In this document: positions 1-8,655 of the stretch, in pieces
Position numbering within the stretch: position 1 is the first letter of the stretch
Layout: every line of letters starts with the position of its first letter
NCBI GenBank assembly: GCA_012838305.1
Contig: DUPN01000013.1
Span: 1 to 42,308, forward strand
Direction: 5' to 3'
DNA length: 42,308 nt
Source: Bacillota bacterium
GTDB lineage: Bacteria > Bacillota > Limnochordia > Darwinibacteriales > Darwinibacteriaceae
Made by a program: the position numbers and the translations under genes
Notes under the pieces: generated by a model
Told to the model about the DNA's origin: nothing
Databases searched by the model: none
The model's input: only the letters and a program-made list of their open reading frames with translations

Positions 1-1049
1 ATAAAGATGGCAAAGAGGCGTCCAGACCCAAAATACAGGGTGAGCGTGGCCACAATTCCGATCACAGAGACAATTCCCACGCCTACGAAATAGCCGCGGT
101 AGACCCTTTGACCTTGGCGGGCTCCGTAGTTCTGACCTGTAAAGGCGCTCATCGCAGACTGAAAACCGCCAGCCGTCAGCCAGGAGATCTGTTCGATTTG
201 GCCACCCACCCTTTGTACCGCAATGGCCTGGGGACCCCAGGCGGAAATGATGCGGGCGATCAGCATGGAGATGATAGTAAAGAGGGCGCTTTGCAGTGAG
301 AGGGGCAGTCCCATTTTGACCATACCTTTCAGATAGGCAAAATCCGGTGGGGTCAACAGCCTGAGCTTGCCAAAGAGCTCGGGCCTTTTGCGGGTCTCGA
401 AAATAAAGGTACTGGTCACAATGAATTGAGCAATGATGGTGGCCAGGGCCGCCCCCGCCACCTCCAGGCGGGGAATGGGTCCCAAACCGAAGATCAGAAT
501 GGGATCCAATACTATATTCAGCACCAGGCCCAGGGCATTGATTCTAAAGGGGGTTGTACTGTCGCCAGCCCCATTGAAGATGGCGGTGAAGATGGGATTG
601 ATGGCAAAAAACACCATTCCCAGGGAAATGATGAGTAGATATGAATGAGCCGCTGCCTCGTTTTCCGCACCCAGTCGATAGAAACCAAGAAGGGGACGGC
701 GAAAAAGCACCAAACCCACTGCGTAGATTAGGCTGAGGACAACAATCAGCTGAATACTATGGCGAATGGCGCGCTCTGTTCCCTTGGGGTCGTTGCCGCC
801 GATGGACTGAGCAACACCGACTTCGGCCCCGACTCTAGGAACAATGATAAAAGCATTCGCCAGCCACGTGAAAAAGCCCACTGTGCCAACGGCCGCCACT
901 GCACCAGAGCCGATTCTCCCTACCCAGATCATATCAATAAAGCCATAGGCCATCTGCACAAAGGACGTGCCAATGATGGGCATGGCTAGTTTCGTTAACG
1001 CCTTGAGGATACTGCCGTCTGTGAGGACAATGGATCGATTTCTACTCAT
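1..1049 (-). CDS. MATE family multidrug/metabolite efflux transporter (3' end outside window)
   Basis: The minus-strand frame opens with ATG at 1049 and runs off the left edge, leaving about 349 residues of a family that is usually near 450. The visible protein starts MSRNRSIVLTDGSILKAL and continues with TKLAMPIIGTSFVQMAYGFI and MIWVGRIGSGAVAAVG, the first-helix signature of NorM/DinF-like MATE transporters. Further hydrophobic helices follow, and a second half repeats the pattern (MGLPLSLQSALFTIISMLI). MATE proteins export cationic drugs or metabolites across the cytoplasmic membrane using a Na+ or H+ gradient; the substrate cannot be told here. A terminator upstream separates it from the kinase gene at 1226-2203. 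Confidence 0.9.
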   Translation of the reverse strand, partial: MSRNRSIVLTDGSILKALTKLAMPIIGTSFVQMAYGFIDMIWVGRIGSGAVAAVGTVGFFTWLANAFIIVPRVGAEVGVAQSIGGNDPKGTERAIRHSIQLIVVLSLIYAVGLVLFRRPLLGFYRLGAENEAAAHSYLLIISLGMVFFAINPIFTAIFNGAGDSTTPFRINALGLVLNIVLDPILIFGLGPIPRLEVAGAALATIIAQFIVTSTFIFETRKRPELFGKLRLLTPPDFAYLKGMVKMGLPLSLQSALFTIISMLIARIISAWGPQAIAVQRVGGQIEQISWLTAGGFQSAMSAFTGQNYGARQGQRVYRGYFVGVGIVSVIGIVATLTLYFGSGRLFAIF

Positions 1050-1131
1050 ATCTTCCCTCGCACGAACATTCTGCATGCTCAGGACTATTTCTCGTTCCTT
1101 GTGCCCGTTCCTTCATAGTCGCGGCATAAAC

Positions 1132-1163
1132 AAAAAAGGATCGCAAAAGGCCATGATCGATCC
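1132..1163 (-). terminator. Rho-independent terminator after the APH-like kinase gene
   Basis: On the minus strand GGATCG (1163-1158) can pair with CGATCC (1143-1138) across a 14-nt loop, followed at once by six T (1137-1132). It lies about 60 nt past the stop of the gene ending at 1226 and before the MATE gene. Confidence 0.55.
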
Positions 1164-1225
1164 GGGCGATGTTTGCGAACCGGTAGTTTGCTCTGGAGCA
1201 GACCTCTCCCCAGGTTAGAGGCTGG

Positions 1226-2203
1226 TCAGTCTGTTCTTCCAGACAGAGCCTCCTTTAGAAGCCTTGTTCCCTCCGTGTAATATGCATAGTCCACTTCCTT
1301 CGCCCAAGCACAGATGCCAAGCCCCCTAAGGAGATGGTAGAAATCCCTCTTGGCCAAAAGGTCGCCTGGATCGATTCTGTCCAAGATCCCATATCCCAGG
1401 CGAAAACTGCTCGCCAATCCGGGATCTCGCTCGAGCAAGGGTAGATAAACCTCGATCAATTCTTCGTCCCGATCGGAGGGTACACAATGCTCAAAATCTA
1501 TAACAGACCTTAAGGAATATCCACCGCGCTGTTCGGACACTAGGATATTCCTGGGGCCAAAATCATGGTGACAGAGGGTTGCAGGTGGATTATACTCCAG
1601 AGAATCCAACATGGTCAGAAACAAGGACTCAGCCCGCTTGATCAGGACATGGTCTTCGTGTTCTACGCTATGAAGGTCAGTCAGAATCTTCGACGTCGAG
1701 TGAAGTAGATAAGCTTTCAAGCTCTTAAACCCATGGAGGCTCTCCCCATGTTCATCCATACTGCCGAAGAAGTCGCATTTGTGCTGATGGATCAGGCCCA
1801 ACTGCCGTCCCATTTCGAAGTAAATGGCCTCAAGGTTACGTCGGGGAAGCTCGACGTCAATACGGCTAAGGAGGGTCCCCTCAACAAAATCAGATACCAG
1901 CCATTCCACCCCGTTTTCAAATACGCCATAATCGACAATCCCAGGGGCTAGCACGTCGGTACCTGCAAAACGCCTGAGGTTCGCCACCTCCCTGTTCCAG
2001 CGGTCACTCTTGAGATAAAGCTTAAGGGCGTAAACTCCACCTTCGCAGATGATCGTATAAACCAGATGCCGCTCAAGCTCATGGTTACCCATGGGCTCAA
2101 AGACGCTGATCGTTCCTGTCACTGGCCGCAGCGAGTCCTTTAATTGCTCCAAGTTCATTGTTTCCCTCAGCACGGTCTTGCCCCATGCATCCTTGCCAAC
2201 CAT
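1226..2203 (-). CDS. Aminoglycoside phosphotransferase/choline kinase-like protein
   Basis: This 325-residue protein has the APH-type small-molecule kinase fold (phosphotransferase enzyme family). It shows an ATP-binding lysine in ALKLYL near residue 61, the Brenner loop HHDFGPRN at 212-219 with catalytic Asp214 and Asn219, and the metal-binding Asp in VIDFEH near 236. Such enzymes transfer phosphate from ATP to a hydroxyl of an aminoglycoside, choline, homoserine, methylthioribose or similar compound; nothing here fixes the substrate. ATG at 2203 is preferred because AAAGGAGG precedes it by six bases; an internal ATG at residue 17 also has a weaker ribosome site. It probably follows the two flavoprotein genes in one transcript, since the next stop is only about 20 bases upstream. 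Confidence 0.85.
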   Translation of the reverse strand: MVGKDAWGKTVLRETMNLEQLKDSLRPVTGTISVFEPMGNHELERHLVYTIICEGGVYALKLYLKSDRWNREVANLRRFAGTDVLAPGIVDYGVFENGVEWLVSDFVEGTLLSRIDVELPRRNLEAIYFEMGRQLGLIHQHKCDFFGSMDEHGESLHGFKSLKAYLLHSTSKILTDLHSVEHEDHVLIKRAESLFLTMLDSLEYNPPATLCHHDFGPRNILVSEQRGGYSLRSVIDFEHCVPSDRDEELIEVYLPLLERDPGLASSFRLGYGILDRIDPGDLLAKRDFYHLLRGLGICAWAKEVDYAYYTEGTRLLKEALSGRTD

Positions 2204-2221
2204 GAACGGCCTCCTTTTGTC

Positions 2222-2857
2222 TCACCTGCGCAGCGACAAGTCTCTCCACCTGAGCCCGTTGGCCTTAGCGGAGCGCACCCACCCGGCTTCAGCCGCCAGC
2301 TTATAGACAAGTTTGGGGAAATTCGCTGTGACAAACAGGTTTTCGTCGGCGCTGCAATTTGCGATATTTGCCGCCAGCTGCTGCAGGGCTTTCCCAAAAT
2401 TCTTCTTGGGTCCATATCCAAGGGGAACGCTCTGGATGGCCGGGAGCATTCCCCCGGCACCGATTCCTATTCCCTGACCCCACATTAGCCCAGCCTTGCT
2501 GCACCAACTTTCCATCATGGCCAGAGCCCACCGATTCTGATGTCCTTCATAAAAGCCGCAGTTCGCCAAGGCATAAACCATGGTTTCTTGCTTTTCCTTG
2601 ACCAAGGATTGTTCCAATTGAACCAAGGAATGTAGCAGGTGCGAAGGAATTCCATCCACGTACAAAGGAAAGGCAAAGACCAAGGCATCGGATTGGCCCA
2701 AAGCGGCAACCTCTTCCGCGCTTACTCCTGGCCGCTTTAGATGATATTCGCCGATTACGCTGCCTTCCTCATCTAGAAGGGACCGCAAATTCTGTAAGAT
2801 ACAACCTGAGGCGCTGCCGCTGGTCTTTGGACTGCCGTTAATTAGCGCTATCTTCAT
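2222..2857 (-). CDS. Flavodoxin-like NAD(P)H-dependent FMN reductase/quinone oxidoreductase
   Basis: The protein (211 aa) opens MKIALINGSPKTSGSASG, the typical FMN phosphate-binding loop (NGSPK, then Ser/Thr residues) of the flavodoxin-like FMN reductase superfamily. A second flavodoxin-fold segment follows at FAFPLYVDGIPSHLL. Members are cytoplasmic and pass electrons from NAD(P)H via FMN to quinones, nitro compounds or partner proteins. The start overlaps the stop of the upstream flavodoxin-like gene by four bases (ATGA), so the two are translationally coupled and may form a pair. The C-terminal part after about residue 150 is basic and resembles no domain I recognise. The specific substrate is unknown. 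Confidence 0.8.
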   Translation of the reverse strand: MKIALINGSPKTSGSASGCILQNLRSLLDEEGSVIGEYHLKRPGVSAEEVAALGQSDALVFAFPLYVDGIPSHLLHSLVQLEQSLVKEKQETMVYALANCGFYEGHQNRWALAMMESWCSKAGLMWGQGIGIGAGGMLPAIQSVPLGYGPKKNFGKALQQLAANIANCSADENLFVTANFPKLVYKLAAEAGWVRSAKANGLRWRDLSLRR

Positions 2858-3357
2858 CCTACTCGGCCCTCCAGTTCTGCGATGTCGTAGCTAAAAGAGA
2901 CTTCTGCAGCATGCCAGCCCAGATTAAGTGCATTGGCCGCGACTAGCCCCCTGGCTATTGTCTCTTCCCCCTCCGTGATTGTCTCCCCGTAGAAGAAGAC
3001 CCGCAGATTGGCGGTGTTCTTGTATCGTCTTTTGTGATGCATTTCCCCATTTCTGTTTCGAAAATTGGGGTGAACATAGGATATGCTGCGATCGAAGATG
3101 TTCTTCACGAAGGGGCTGAACCCTCCGTAACAGCACTGGCTGATCACAAGAACCTCACTGCACTTCGACAAATGTTCGCCCATATTCCCGAACCCGTCTC
3201 GAATCACACAAGCCCCAGGCGTCTTGATCCAACAGCCAAAACAACCCAGGCAATGGCGGATCGTGGCATCGGGGCTAATCACCATGGTGTGGTTTAGTGG
3301 GCGCGAGAAGAGCCTCTGGAAATCACTTTGTTCCAGATCGTGGATAATCATGCGCAT
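2854..3357 (-). CDS. Flavodoxin family protein with CxxCxxC motif
   Basis: This 167-residue protein carries the motif HCLGCFGCWIKTPGACVIRD near residues 35-54, characteristic of a flavodoxin-like group often annotated NADPH-dependent FMN reductase or flavodoxin family protein. It is followed by the second FMN-binding segment VISQCCYGGFSPFVKNIFDR. The usual N-terminal phosphate loop GSPR is not evident (it begins MRMIIHDLEQSDF), so FMN binding may differ from its neighbour. ATG at 3357 has AGGAGGG upstream. It is the first gene of the group and overlaps the next flavoprotein gene by four bases. Whether the cysteines hold a metal or act as redox thiols cannot be decided from sequence. Confidence 0.75.
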   Translation of the reverse strand: MRMIIHDLEQSDFQRLFSRPLNHTMVISPDATIRHCLGCFGCWIKTPGACVIRDGFGNMGEHLSKCSEVLVISQCCYGGFSPFVKNIFDRSISYVHPNFRNRNGEMHHKRRYKNTANLRVFFYGETITEGEETIARGLVAANALNLGWHAAEVSFSYDIAELEGRVG

Positions 3358-3419
3358 ATCATCATCCCTCCTGATACGGCAGCTCGCTGCGGGCCCTGTG
3401 GAAAAACCAAAGCAAGACG

Positions 3420-4259
3420 TTACGTTATGGACAGTTCAGGGAACTTGAAATCCCCCAAATCGCAATCTAGCCCCCGAACGAAGAGGGGGTCTGTTTCCTG
3501 TTCTTCCATCCGATACAGTAGATCGGGCCAGCAGGGCATAAACCCAAACTCAATTCTTTCCACATGGTTGAACGGCAGCTGCGGCAATAAATCGGCGAAG
3601 CGGATGGGCTTGAGGGAGAAGACGCCGATCAATCGCAGCGTAGTTCCGCGCTGCTCAGCAACGAGCATGGTTTCGAGCTCCGGAATCTCGAACAGACTGT
3701 TCTTTAGATAACCGAGGTGAATGTGGAAGAGATTCACACTTGCGGTGTTTAGGCAGTCAAGTTCCACAGAGAAGTTGACCCGATTCTGCACATAGCGCCA
3801 CACCTTGGGGTCATCATAGGACAAGCGGTGCGGCACTAGATCATGATTAACGCTTACTTCATAGACGGGCTGCTTCTCGTAGACCCGTCGAAAGCCAAAC
3901 TTGGGGTAAAAGTCGACAACCCCCTGGTTGGCCCACAGATACATGGGTATCCCATCATATTTCTCCAAAATGTGTTCCAGCAGACGCCGAGATAATCCCT
4001 GTCCACGGTAGTCATGGCGTGTGGCCACCGCGCCCACAGATAGAGCCAGATGGGTCTGACCCTTGAACTGCACCTGTGCCTTGTAAACACAGACGTTGGA
4101 GACAATCTCGTCATCATCTACGAACGAATAGCTCTCATAGTTGTGATCCCATAAGTCTAGATCATACCAGAATTGAAAGTCCAAGAAGATCTCCTTGAGC
4201 AGGTTATTGAGTCGCTTCTGGTATCCTTGATCCGATCCGTTGCAAAATGCTATTTCCAT
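3420..4259 (-). CDS. GNAT family N-acetyltransferase with C-terminal extension
   Basis: The protein of about 279 residues has a GNAT core in its first half. It includes a segment ending in VGAVATRHDYRGQGLSRRLL, where RGQGLS is the acetyl-CoA pyrophosphate-binding loop, and WANQGVVDFYPKFGFRRVYE, the usual last helix-strand. The second half (about 130 residues) is an extension resembling the two-domain, Eis-like acetyltransferases. It would transfer an acyl group from acyl-CoA to an amine; the target is unknown. I chose ATG 4259 (MEIAFCNGSDQ) with AAGGTGG upstream. The longer frame beginning at 4349 would overlap the upstream protease gene and has an atypical N-terminus. Confidence 0.8.
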   Translation of the reverse strand: MEIAFCNGSDQGYQKRLNNLLKEIFLDFQFWYDLDLWDHNYESYSFVDDDEIVSNVCVYKAQVQFKGQTHLALSVGAVATRHDYRGQGLSRRLLEHILEKYDGIPMYLWANQGVVDFYPKFGFRRVYEKQPVYEVSVNHDLVPHRLSYDDPKVWRYVQNRVNFSVELDCLNTASVNLFHIHLGYLKNSLFEIPELETMLVAEQRGTTLRLIGVFSLKPIRFADLLPQLPFNHVERIEFGFMPCWPDLLYRMEEQETDPLFVRGLDCDLGDFKFPELSIT

Positions 4260-4332
4260 CCTGACCACCTTGTCGTTTGATGTGCCGCCCCAAGCGGACC
4301 ATTCCTGATCCGGCCAGGCAGCCTTCCTACCT

Positions 4333-5235
4333 TTACCAGCCCAGGACATTGCTTAAAGCGTGGATCATCATCCAGGGCCAAAGCAAGCCGGTCCGATAGA
4401 CTCCATAACCCATTAGCGCCCCAAACATGGCCACACTGGCCACACCGCTAAGGGCCATGGGAACGGCGGAGTACAGCCGAAATAGGTAATCTGGGATATG
4501 GAGCAGGGCGAACAGTAGAGTTGCGGCAAACAAACCCCAGGTCGAACTGCGCAGCTGAGCTGTGAACAGAGGCTGCATAACCCCCCTAAAAAAGAACTCC
4601 TCTTGTACGCCAGCATAAAGCAGGGCGTAGCCAAGAAAAAGCAAACGCTCAAAGTCGATCCCAGTGGCGACAAAGGCGATCCCATAGATGACCAAAAACG
4701 GCAGGGCTGGTTTGAGATCTTTTCTGTCAAACGTCAATGTTTCAGGCCGCAAGCCCAAGAAACGGAGCACAAGCCAGGGTACCAGGATGGCCAGGGGCAG
4801 ACCCCTCAGAATATTCGCCGTCCGATAACCGCCTGGGAGTGTGCCAAGGGCGGTGTTCAGTGCGGCGTAACCAGGTACGAAGTTCAAGATGGGATCCCCG
4901 GGAATATAGGCACCACGCTGGAGGTTATCTACGATTCGCATTAGCATCAGCGCATAACAGGCCAGGATCCAGATCAGCCCTGAGCGCAGCTTGGCCTGAT
5001 CAACCTGGCAGGCGCTAAAGGGCTCGCTGTCGGGCTTAGATAGCACCGCGATCAAGCCAAGGGCCAAGGCATAGACAATAAGGCCCATCAAACCTGAACG
5101 TAATCCCGTGGCCACAGAACCTCCATAGGACACATTGCTCCATAACTTACTGCCGACGAATAGAACTGCAATAATCAAAGCTGCCGGGTGGAATCTGATC
5201 CGCTCCAGCTGCGACCTCACAACACATTTCGCCAT
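4333..5235 (-). CDS. CPBP family intramembrane glutamic endopeptidase (CAAX protease-like)
   Basis: A 300-residue multi-pass membrane protein with the CPBP (Abi/Rce1-like) signature: E-E-F-F-F-R-G at residues 212-218 supplies the catalytic glutamate and conserved arginine, and HIPDYLF at 246 supplies the histidine. Roughly seven to eight hydrophobic helices are visible. Bacterial members cleave membrane-associated peptides or are linked to bacteriocin self-immunity; the substrate here is unknown. ATG 5235 is preceded by GGAGAGGAG, and a good sigma-A promoter lies about 67 bases upstream. The gene is followed at 74 bases by the acetyltransferase gene and is probably co-transcribed with it. Confidence 0.88.
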   Translation of the reverse strand: MAKCVVRSQLERIRFHPAALIIAVLFVGSKLWSNVSYGGSVATGLRSGLMGLIVYALALGLIAVLSKPDSEPFSACQVDQAKLRSGLIWILACYALMLMRIVDNLQRGAYIPGDPILNFVPGYAALNTALGTLPGGYRTANILRGLPLAILVPWLVLRFLGLRPETLTFDRKDLKPALPFLVIYGIAFVATGIDFERLLFLGYALLYAGVQEEFFFRGVMQPLFTAQLRSSTWGLFAATLLFALLHIPDYLFRLYSAVPMALSGVASVAMFGALMGYGVYRTGLLWPWMMIHALSNVLGW

Positions 5236-5301
5236 GGCAGGGCTCCTCTCCTTAGGCTGTTTATCATGAGAGTTCGGTCCTCACGAATCCTAACTGAGTG
5301 C

Positions 5302-5330
5302 AGTATATGTGAATTTGGGAACAATATCAA
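5302..5330 (-). promoter_or_regulatory. Sigma-A-type promoter of the CPBP protease gene
   Basis: Minus strand TTGATA (5330-5325), 17-nt spacer, TATACT (5307-5302). The -10 box lies about 65 nt before the start codon at 5235. Confidence 0.7.
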
Positions 5331-5404
5331 GAGTCTTTTCAGCACTTTTTGGCTTTTTTTCCCACCGAGTTTGCCCATGCACTGAGCCGCAGTTACCGGG
5401 GATT

Positions 5405-5433
5405 AAAAAAGGCACCGGGACTACCCCGATGCC
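5405..5433 (-). terminator. Rho-independent terminator of the lipoprotein gene (end of mal cluster)
   Basis: On the minus strand a 10-bp stem (GGCATCGGGG pairing with TCCCGGTGCC, two G-U pairs) closes a 3-nt loop at 5433-5411 and is followed by six T. It lies 25 nt past the stop at 5458. Confidence 0.85.
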
Positions 5434-5457
5434 CAATCCTTCATCTTGTTGCCAGAA

Positions 5458-6123
5458 TCACTCCAAGACACCCAAGACCGCAATTCCTTCTCGATAGGCC
5501 GCATCACGCACTACATCACCAAGCTTAATCTCCAACACATCTCGGCGTTCCAGGTCAAAGCGTTCTTCATAGGACACCGGGATTTGATTGGCGTAGACCC
5601 CCTGCACCGTAGCGGCCACTACCCCTCTGGTATCGTTGAGCAGACGCACTGTAAAGGTAAAGTCCGCGATGGAAATCGGCTGCCACAATTGTTCCGAGAA
5701 TTCCGCAAAGAGCGGATCAAGGACGTCGCTGTTCAAACTGAGACCAAAGCCTGAAGTCCCGTCTTCCATGTCCACAACCACAATTCCGATGGGGTCGTCG
5801 TCTTCCCAGAGTTGGTAAAAATCATCTAAGTCAACAATGGGGATTTTGACGTCCAAGAGGACATAGGTCGTATAGTCCTGCATCATTGTCCTGGAGTTGG
5901 CGGCATCCCGGAACGTGCTTTCAAGCAGTTCGATCACTTGCTGATTGTATTCATCTCCCGGTGACTCCACCGAAATGGTGGCCAGCGTAAAAAGGGGTTC
6001 CTCCGCGCCTTCCACAACCTCGAGGATATCCTGAACATACAAATCGGTGACAACTGTCCCGCCACATCCCGTCAAGAGCAAGGCTGCAACGAGCAACAAA
6101 GCTATACTCAACTTTTTGGGCAT
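5458..6123 (-). CDS. Predicted lipoprotein of unknown function downstream of malG
   Basis: The 221-residue protein starts MPKKLSIALLLVAALLLTGC: a lysine-rich start, a hydrophobic core and an L-T-G-C lipobox, so it should be exported and lipid-anchored at Cys20. ATG 6123 is chosen for its AAGGAGG site; the frame could extend 12 codons further but would spoil the signal peptide start. The mature part is acidic (for example ELWEDDD-like stretches near QLWEDDDPIG) and matches no family I know. It lies 88 bases after malG on the same strand and is followed by a terminator, so it may be the last gene of the mal operon. The gap holds a GGAGGA/TCCTCC hairpin (6182-6164 region), which may attenuate expression. 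Confidence 0.75.
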   Translation of the reverse strand: MPKKLSIALLLVAALLLTGCGGTVVTDLYVQDILEVVEGAEEPLFTLATISVESPGDEYNQQVIELLESTFRDAANSRTMMQDYTTYVLLDVKIPIVDLDDFYQLWEDDDPIGIVVVDMEDGTSGFGLSLNSDVLDPLFAEFSEQLWQPISIADFTFTVRLLNDTRGVVAATVQGVYANQIPVSYEERFDLERRDVLEIKLGDVVRDAAYREGIAVLGVLE

Positions 6124-6210
6124 TTCCGAAACCTCCTTGTTGAATTGTACTGAAAGCAATTCTGTGGGAGGACTCTAATTCCTCCTTCTTCCAAAAATAC
6201 AACGAACAGA

Positions 6211-7068
6211 CTAGCCTTTCACCGCACCGCTCGTTAAGCCGGAAACCAGGTATTTCTGCAAAAACATAAATAGAAGCACAATGGGCAAAGCCCCGAGCAC
6301 CGATGCGGCCGAAAAAACGCCCCAGCGGCTGGCGTACTGATCGTGGATGAAAAGCTGCAGTCCCACGGCCAAAGTGTACTTCTCACTGGAGCTAATGAGC
6401 ACACTGGCCAAAATGAACTCCGAGTACGTCCCGATGAACTGGAGCAGGAAAATAACGGCTAGAATCGGCCGGGCCAAAGGCAAAATGATCATGTAATACG
6501 CTTGGAAGGGTGATGCGCCATCGATCATGGCGGACTCTTCCAGAGAGGTGGGAATGGTATCAAAATACCCCTTCATCAGCCAGGCATTCACGCCCATGGC
6601 TCCGCCTAGGTAGACCATGATCAAACCGGCATGGGTATTGATTCCCAGGGCGGGCATGATCTTTCCTACGCTCAAGACCAGAAGGTAGATGGAAACAGCA
6701 GCAAGCATCTGCGGAAAGACCTGCACCATAAGGGAGGCAAAAAGTCCTTCTCGGCGACCCCTGAAGCGAAAGCGCGAAAAGGCGTAAGCAGCCAGAGACG
6801 TCATCACCACAACCAGAGCAGAAGTGACCAGTCCGATCAAGATGGAGTTTTTGATCCAGAGGGCAATGGGATATTGCTCGCTGGTGAAAACCTGGCGATA
6901 ATTGTCCAGACTGATCGAACGCGGAACCAGGCTCTGACCCACCAAGGTATTTGCTGGATTAAAAGAGGCAGAAATGACCCACAGAATAGGGAACAAAGCG
7001 AAGACCACAAACAGCAGCAAGGTGACATGACGCCACAGGGCTCGGAAAAAGCTGTGTTTCCTATACAT
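6211..7068 (-). CDS. malG: Maltose/maltodextrin ABC transporter permease MalG
   Basis: A 285-residue inner-membrane permease of the MalG type with six predicted helices. The EAA loop that docks on the ATPase is visible as EESAMIDGASPFQAYYMIILP near residues 190-210. The C-terminus YLVSGLTSGAVKG is the standard MalG ending. Length matches the family (about 280-296). The start codon lies inside the end of malF (8-base overlap, 7061-7068), which couples their translation. With MalF it forms the translocation channel for maltodextrins delivered by the binding protein at 8656. No ATPase gene lies nearby, so a shared MsmX/MalK-type ATPase elsewhere must energise it. Confidence 0.92.
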   Translation of the reverse strand: MYRKHSFFRALWRHVTLLLFVVFALFPILWVISASFNPANTLVGQSLVPRSISLDNYRQVFTSEQYPIALWIKNSILIGLVTSALVVVMTSLAAYAFSRFRFRGRREGLFASLMVQVFPQMLAAVSIYLLVLSVGKIMPALGINTHAGLIMVYLGGAMGVNAWLMKGYFDTIPTSLEESAMIDGASPFQAYYMIILPLARPILAVIFLLQFIGTYSEFILASVLISSSEKYTLAVGLQLFIHDQYASRWGVFSAASVLGALPIVLLFMFLQKYLVSGLTSGAVKG

Positions 7069-8572
7069 TTTTGTTCACATCCTCGAGGGCTCCGGTAAAC
7101 CGGAAGTTGAAGAACGTAATTGCCCCGGTAATCAAGAAGATGACAAGGGTAACAGAGGAGGCCAAGCCATAGTCAATTCCCCGGCCGCTTTCAAAGGCCA
7201 GCCGATAGGTGTAAGAGATGAGAATATCGGTGTGACCTGCGGGGGTCTGGGCCCCCACAATGGGCGGTCTTCCCCTTGTTAAGAGGTAGATCACGGAAAA
7301 GTTGTTGAAGTTAAAGGCAAAGGAGGAGACCAAGAGCGGTGCCACACTCACCATCAAAAGGGGAACGGTGATATGCCGGAATTGCTGCCAAGAACTGGCT
7401 CCATCCACCACAGCCGCTTCATACATCTCCGCTCCAATACTCTGTAAGGCTCCCAGGCAGATGATCATCATATAAGGGAAACCGAGCCACAAATTGAGAA
7501 TAACCAGGGCTACCTTGGCCCAGAGGGGATCCTGCAGCCAGGGCACGGACGACCCGATGGTAGCCTGCAGGATCTGGTTGATCACACCCAACTCCGTATT
7601 GAACAAACCTCGCCAGATCAGAGCGGAGATAAAGGCGGGAATAGCATAGGGCAGAATCAGCAGCGAACGATACACTTTCCGCAGACGCAAGTAGGGATCG
7701 TTAAGTAAGATGGCTAAAAACAAACCAACCACAAAGGTTGTGGCCACACTGAGCAGAGCCCACTGAATAGTCCAAATAAACACACGGACAAAGGGTCCCG
7801 TAATCTGGGGGTTGCCAAAGAGCCTGCGGAAGTTATTGATACCGACGACAGCGCGGAATCCAGGCGTAAGGCGTGTTCCATCGGGATCCTGGAAGTAACC
7901 GCCGACGGGTGTGTAAATGGTGCCTGTTTCCGATTCGATCAGGGCATCATTCTCCCGATCATAGCTGTATTGCTGCAGGTAGACGCTGAAGGAATTGATG
8001 TTGCGCATCCTCAATTCATGGGTGTGATCATAGGCAAAGGACTGGCCCGAGAGTTCATTTGTGGCCCGCACCAAATCCACCCTGGTCAGCTCGGCAAAGT
8101 CAGCTAACTGCTCCAACAGGGGGTCCTGCTCCTGCAGGGACGTGAGCTGGCCGCGGTAACCGAGTAACCGTTCTCCCCGGGAATCTGTGAACAAGAGCCA
8201 GAGATCACCCCTGTCATCCCGATAGGCCTGAAAGGCATAGTCCTCTGCATCAGGCTCCAAAACATAGCGATCTTCCAGCTGCGCTATGACCTGCTCCTTG
8301 TGGAGAATATTGCCGGTCCCATAGTTGGTCACGGATATGTACACAGTGTAGACGATGGGATAGACCACCATCACGACCATGAAAAAGGCCGCAGGCAGAA
8401 GATAGCGATAGGGATACCCCTTCGGCGCAAGAAAGACCAAGTTCGCCAAAAGTGCGCCTAACAGAAGCAGAACGAAGACAAAATACGCCTGGGAGCTGAG
8501 GAGAAAAAGGGCAACCCAAAGGAACGCCACATTGAGGATGCCCAAGATCATGTACTTGATCATCTTGCCCAC
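7061..8572 (-). CDS. malF: Maltose/maltodextrin ABC transporter permease MalF
   Basis: At 503 residues this is a full-length MalF with an N-terminal pair of extra helices and a large extracytoplasmic loop (about residues 85-250), like the enterobacterial protein and unlike short UgpA-type permeases. The EAA loop is seen at YEAAVVDGASSWQQFRHITV. The segment GAQTPAGHTDILISYTYRLA is a recognisable MalF signature near the end. Translation probably starts at GTG 8572; ATG three codons in is also possible. It follows malE after a strong hairpin (8615-8644) and overlaps malG. It likely transports linear maltodextrins with MalE and MalG. Confidence 0.92.
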   Translation of the reverse strand: MGKMIKYMILGILNVAFLWVALFLLSSQAYFVFVLLLLGALLANLVFLAPKGYPYRYLLPAAFFMVVMVVYPIVYTVYISVTNYGTGNILHKEQVIAQLEDRYVLEPDAEDYAFQAYRDDRGDLWLLFTDSRGERLLGYRGQLTSLQEQDPLLEQLADFAELTRVDLVRATNELSGQSFAYDHTHELRMRNINSFSVYLQQYSYDRENDALIESETGTIYTPVGGYFQDPDGTRLTPGFRAVVGINNFRRLFGNPQITGPFVRVFIWTIQWALLSVATTFVVGLFLAILLNDPYLRLRKVYRSLLILPYAIPAFISALIWRGLFNTELGVINQILQATIGSSVPWLQDPLWAKVALVILNLWLGFPYMMIICLGALQSIGAEMYEAAVVDGASSWQQFRHITVPLLMVSVAPLLVSSFAFNFNNFSVIYLLTRGRPPIVGAQTPAGHTDILISYTYRLAFESGRGIDYGLASSVTLVIFLITGAITFFNFRFTGALEDVNKNV

Positions 8573-8614
8573 ATTACACCACCCACTTCAAAAAAGATCG
8601 CTGTCTTGAGATGG

Positions 8615-8644
8615 ATTCCCCTTGGAGCAAGCTCCAAGGGGAAT
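8615..8644 (-). promoter_or_regulatory. Intercistronic hairpin between malE and malF
   Basis: A perfect 14-bp inverted repeat (ATTCCCCTTGGAGC, two-base centre AA, then its complement) starts 11 nt after the malE stop. No T run follows directly; the nearest TTTTTT is about 20 nt on. It looks like a 3'-protective or partial-termination hairpin that favours malE message over malFG. Confidence 0.75.
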
Positions 8645-8655
8645 GTGTGTTAGGT

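Noticed and set aside
1050-1225. RNA gene or riboswitch between the MATE and kinase genes
   Set aside because: Only a terminator-like hairpin is visible; no conserved riboswitch core was recognised.
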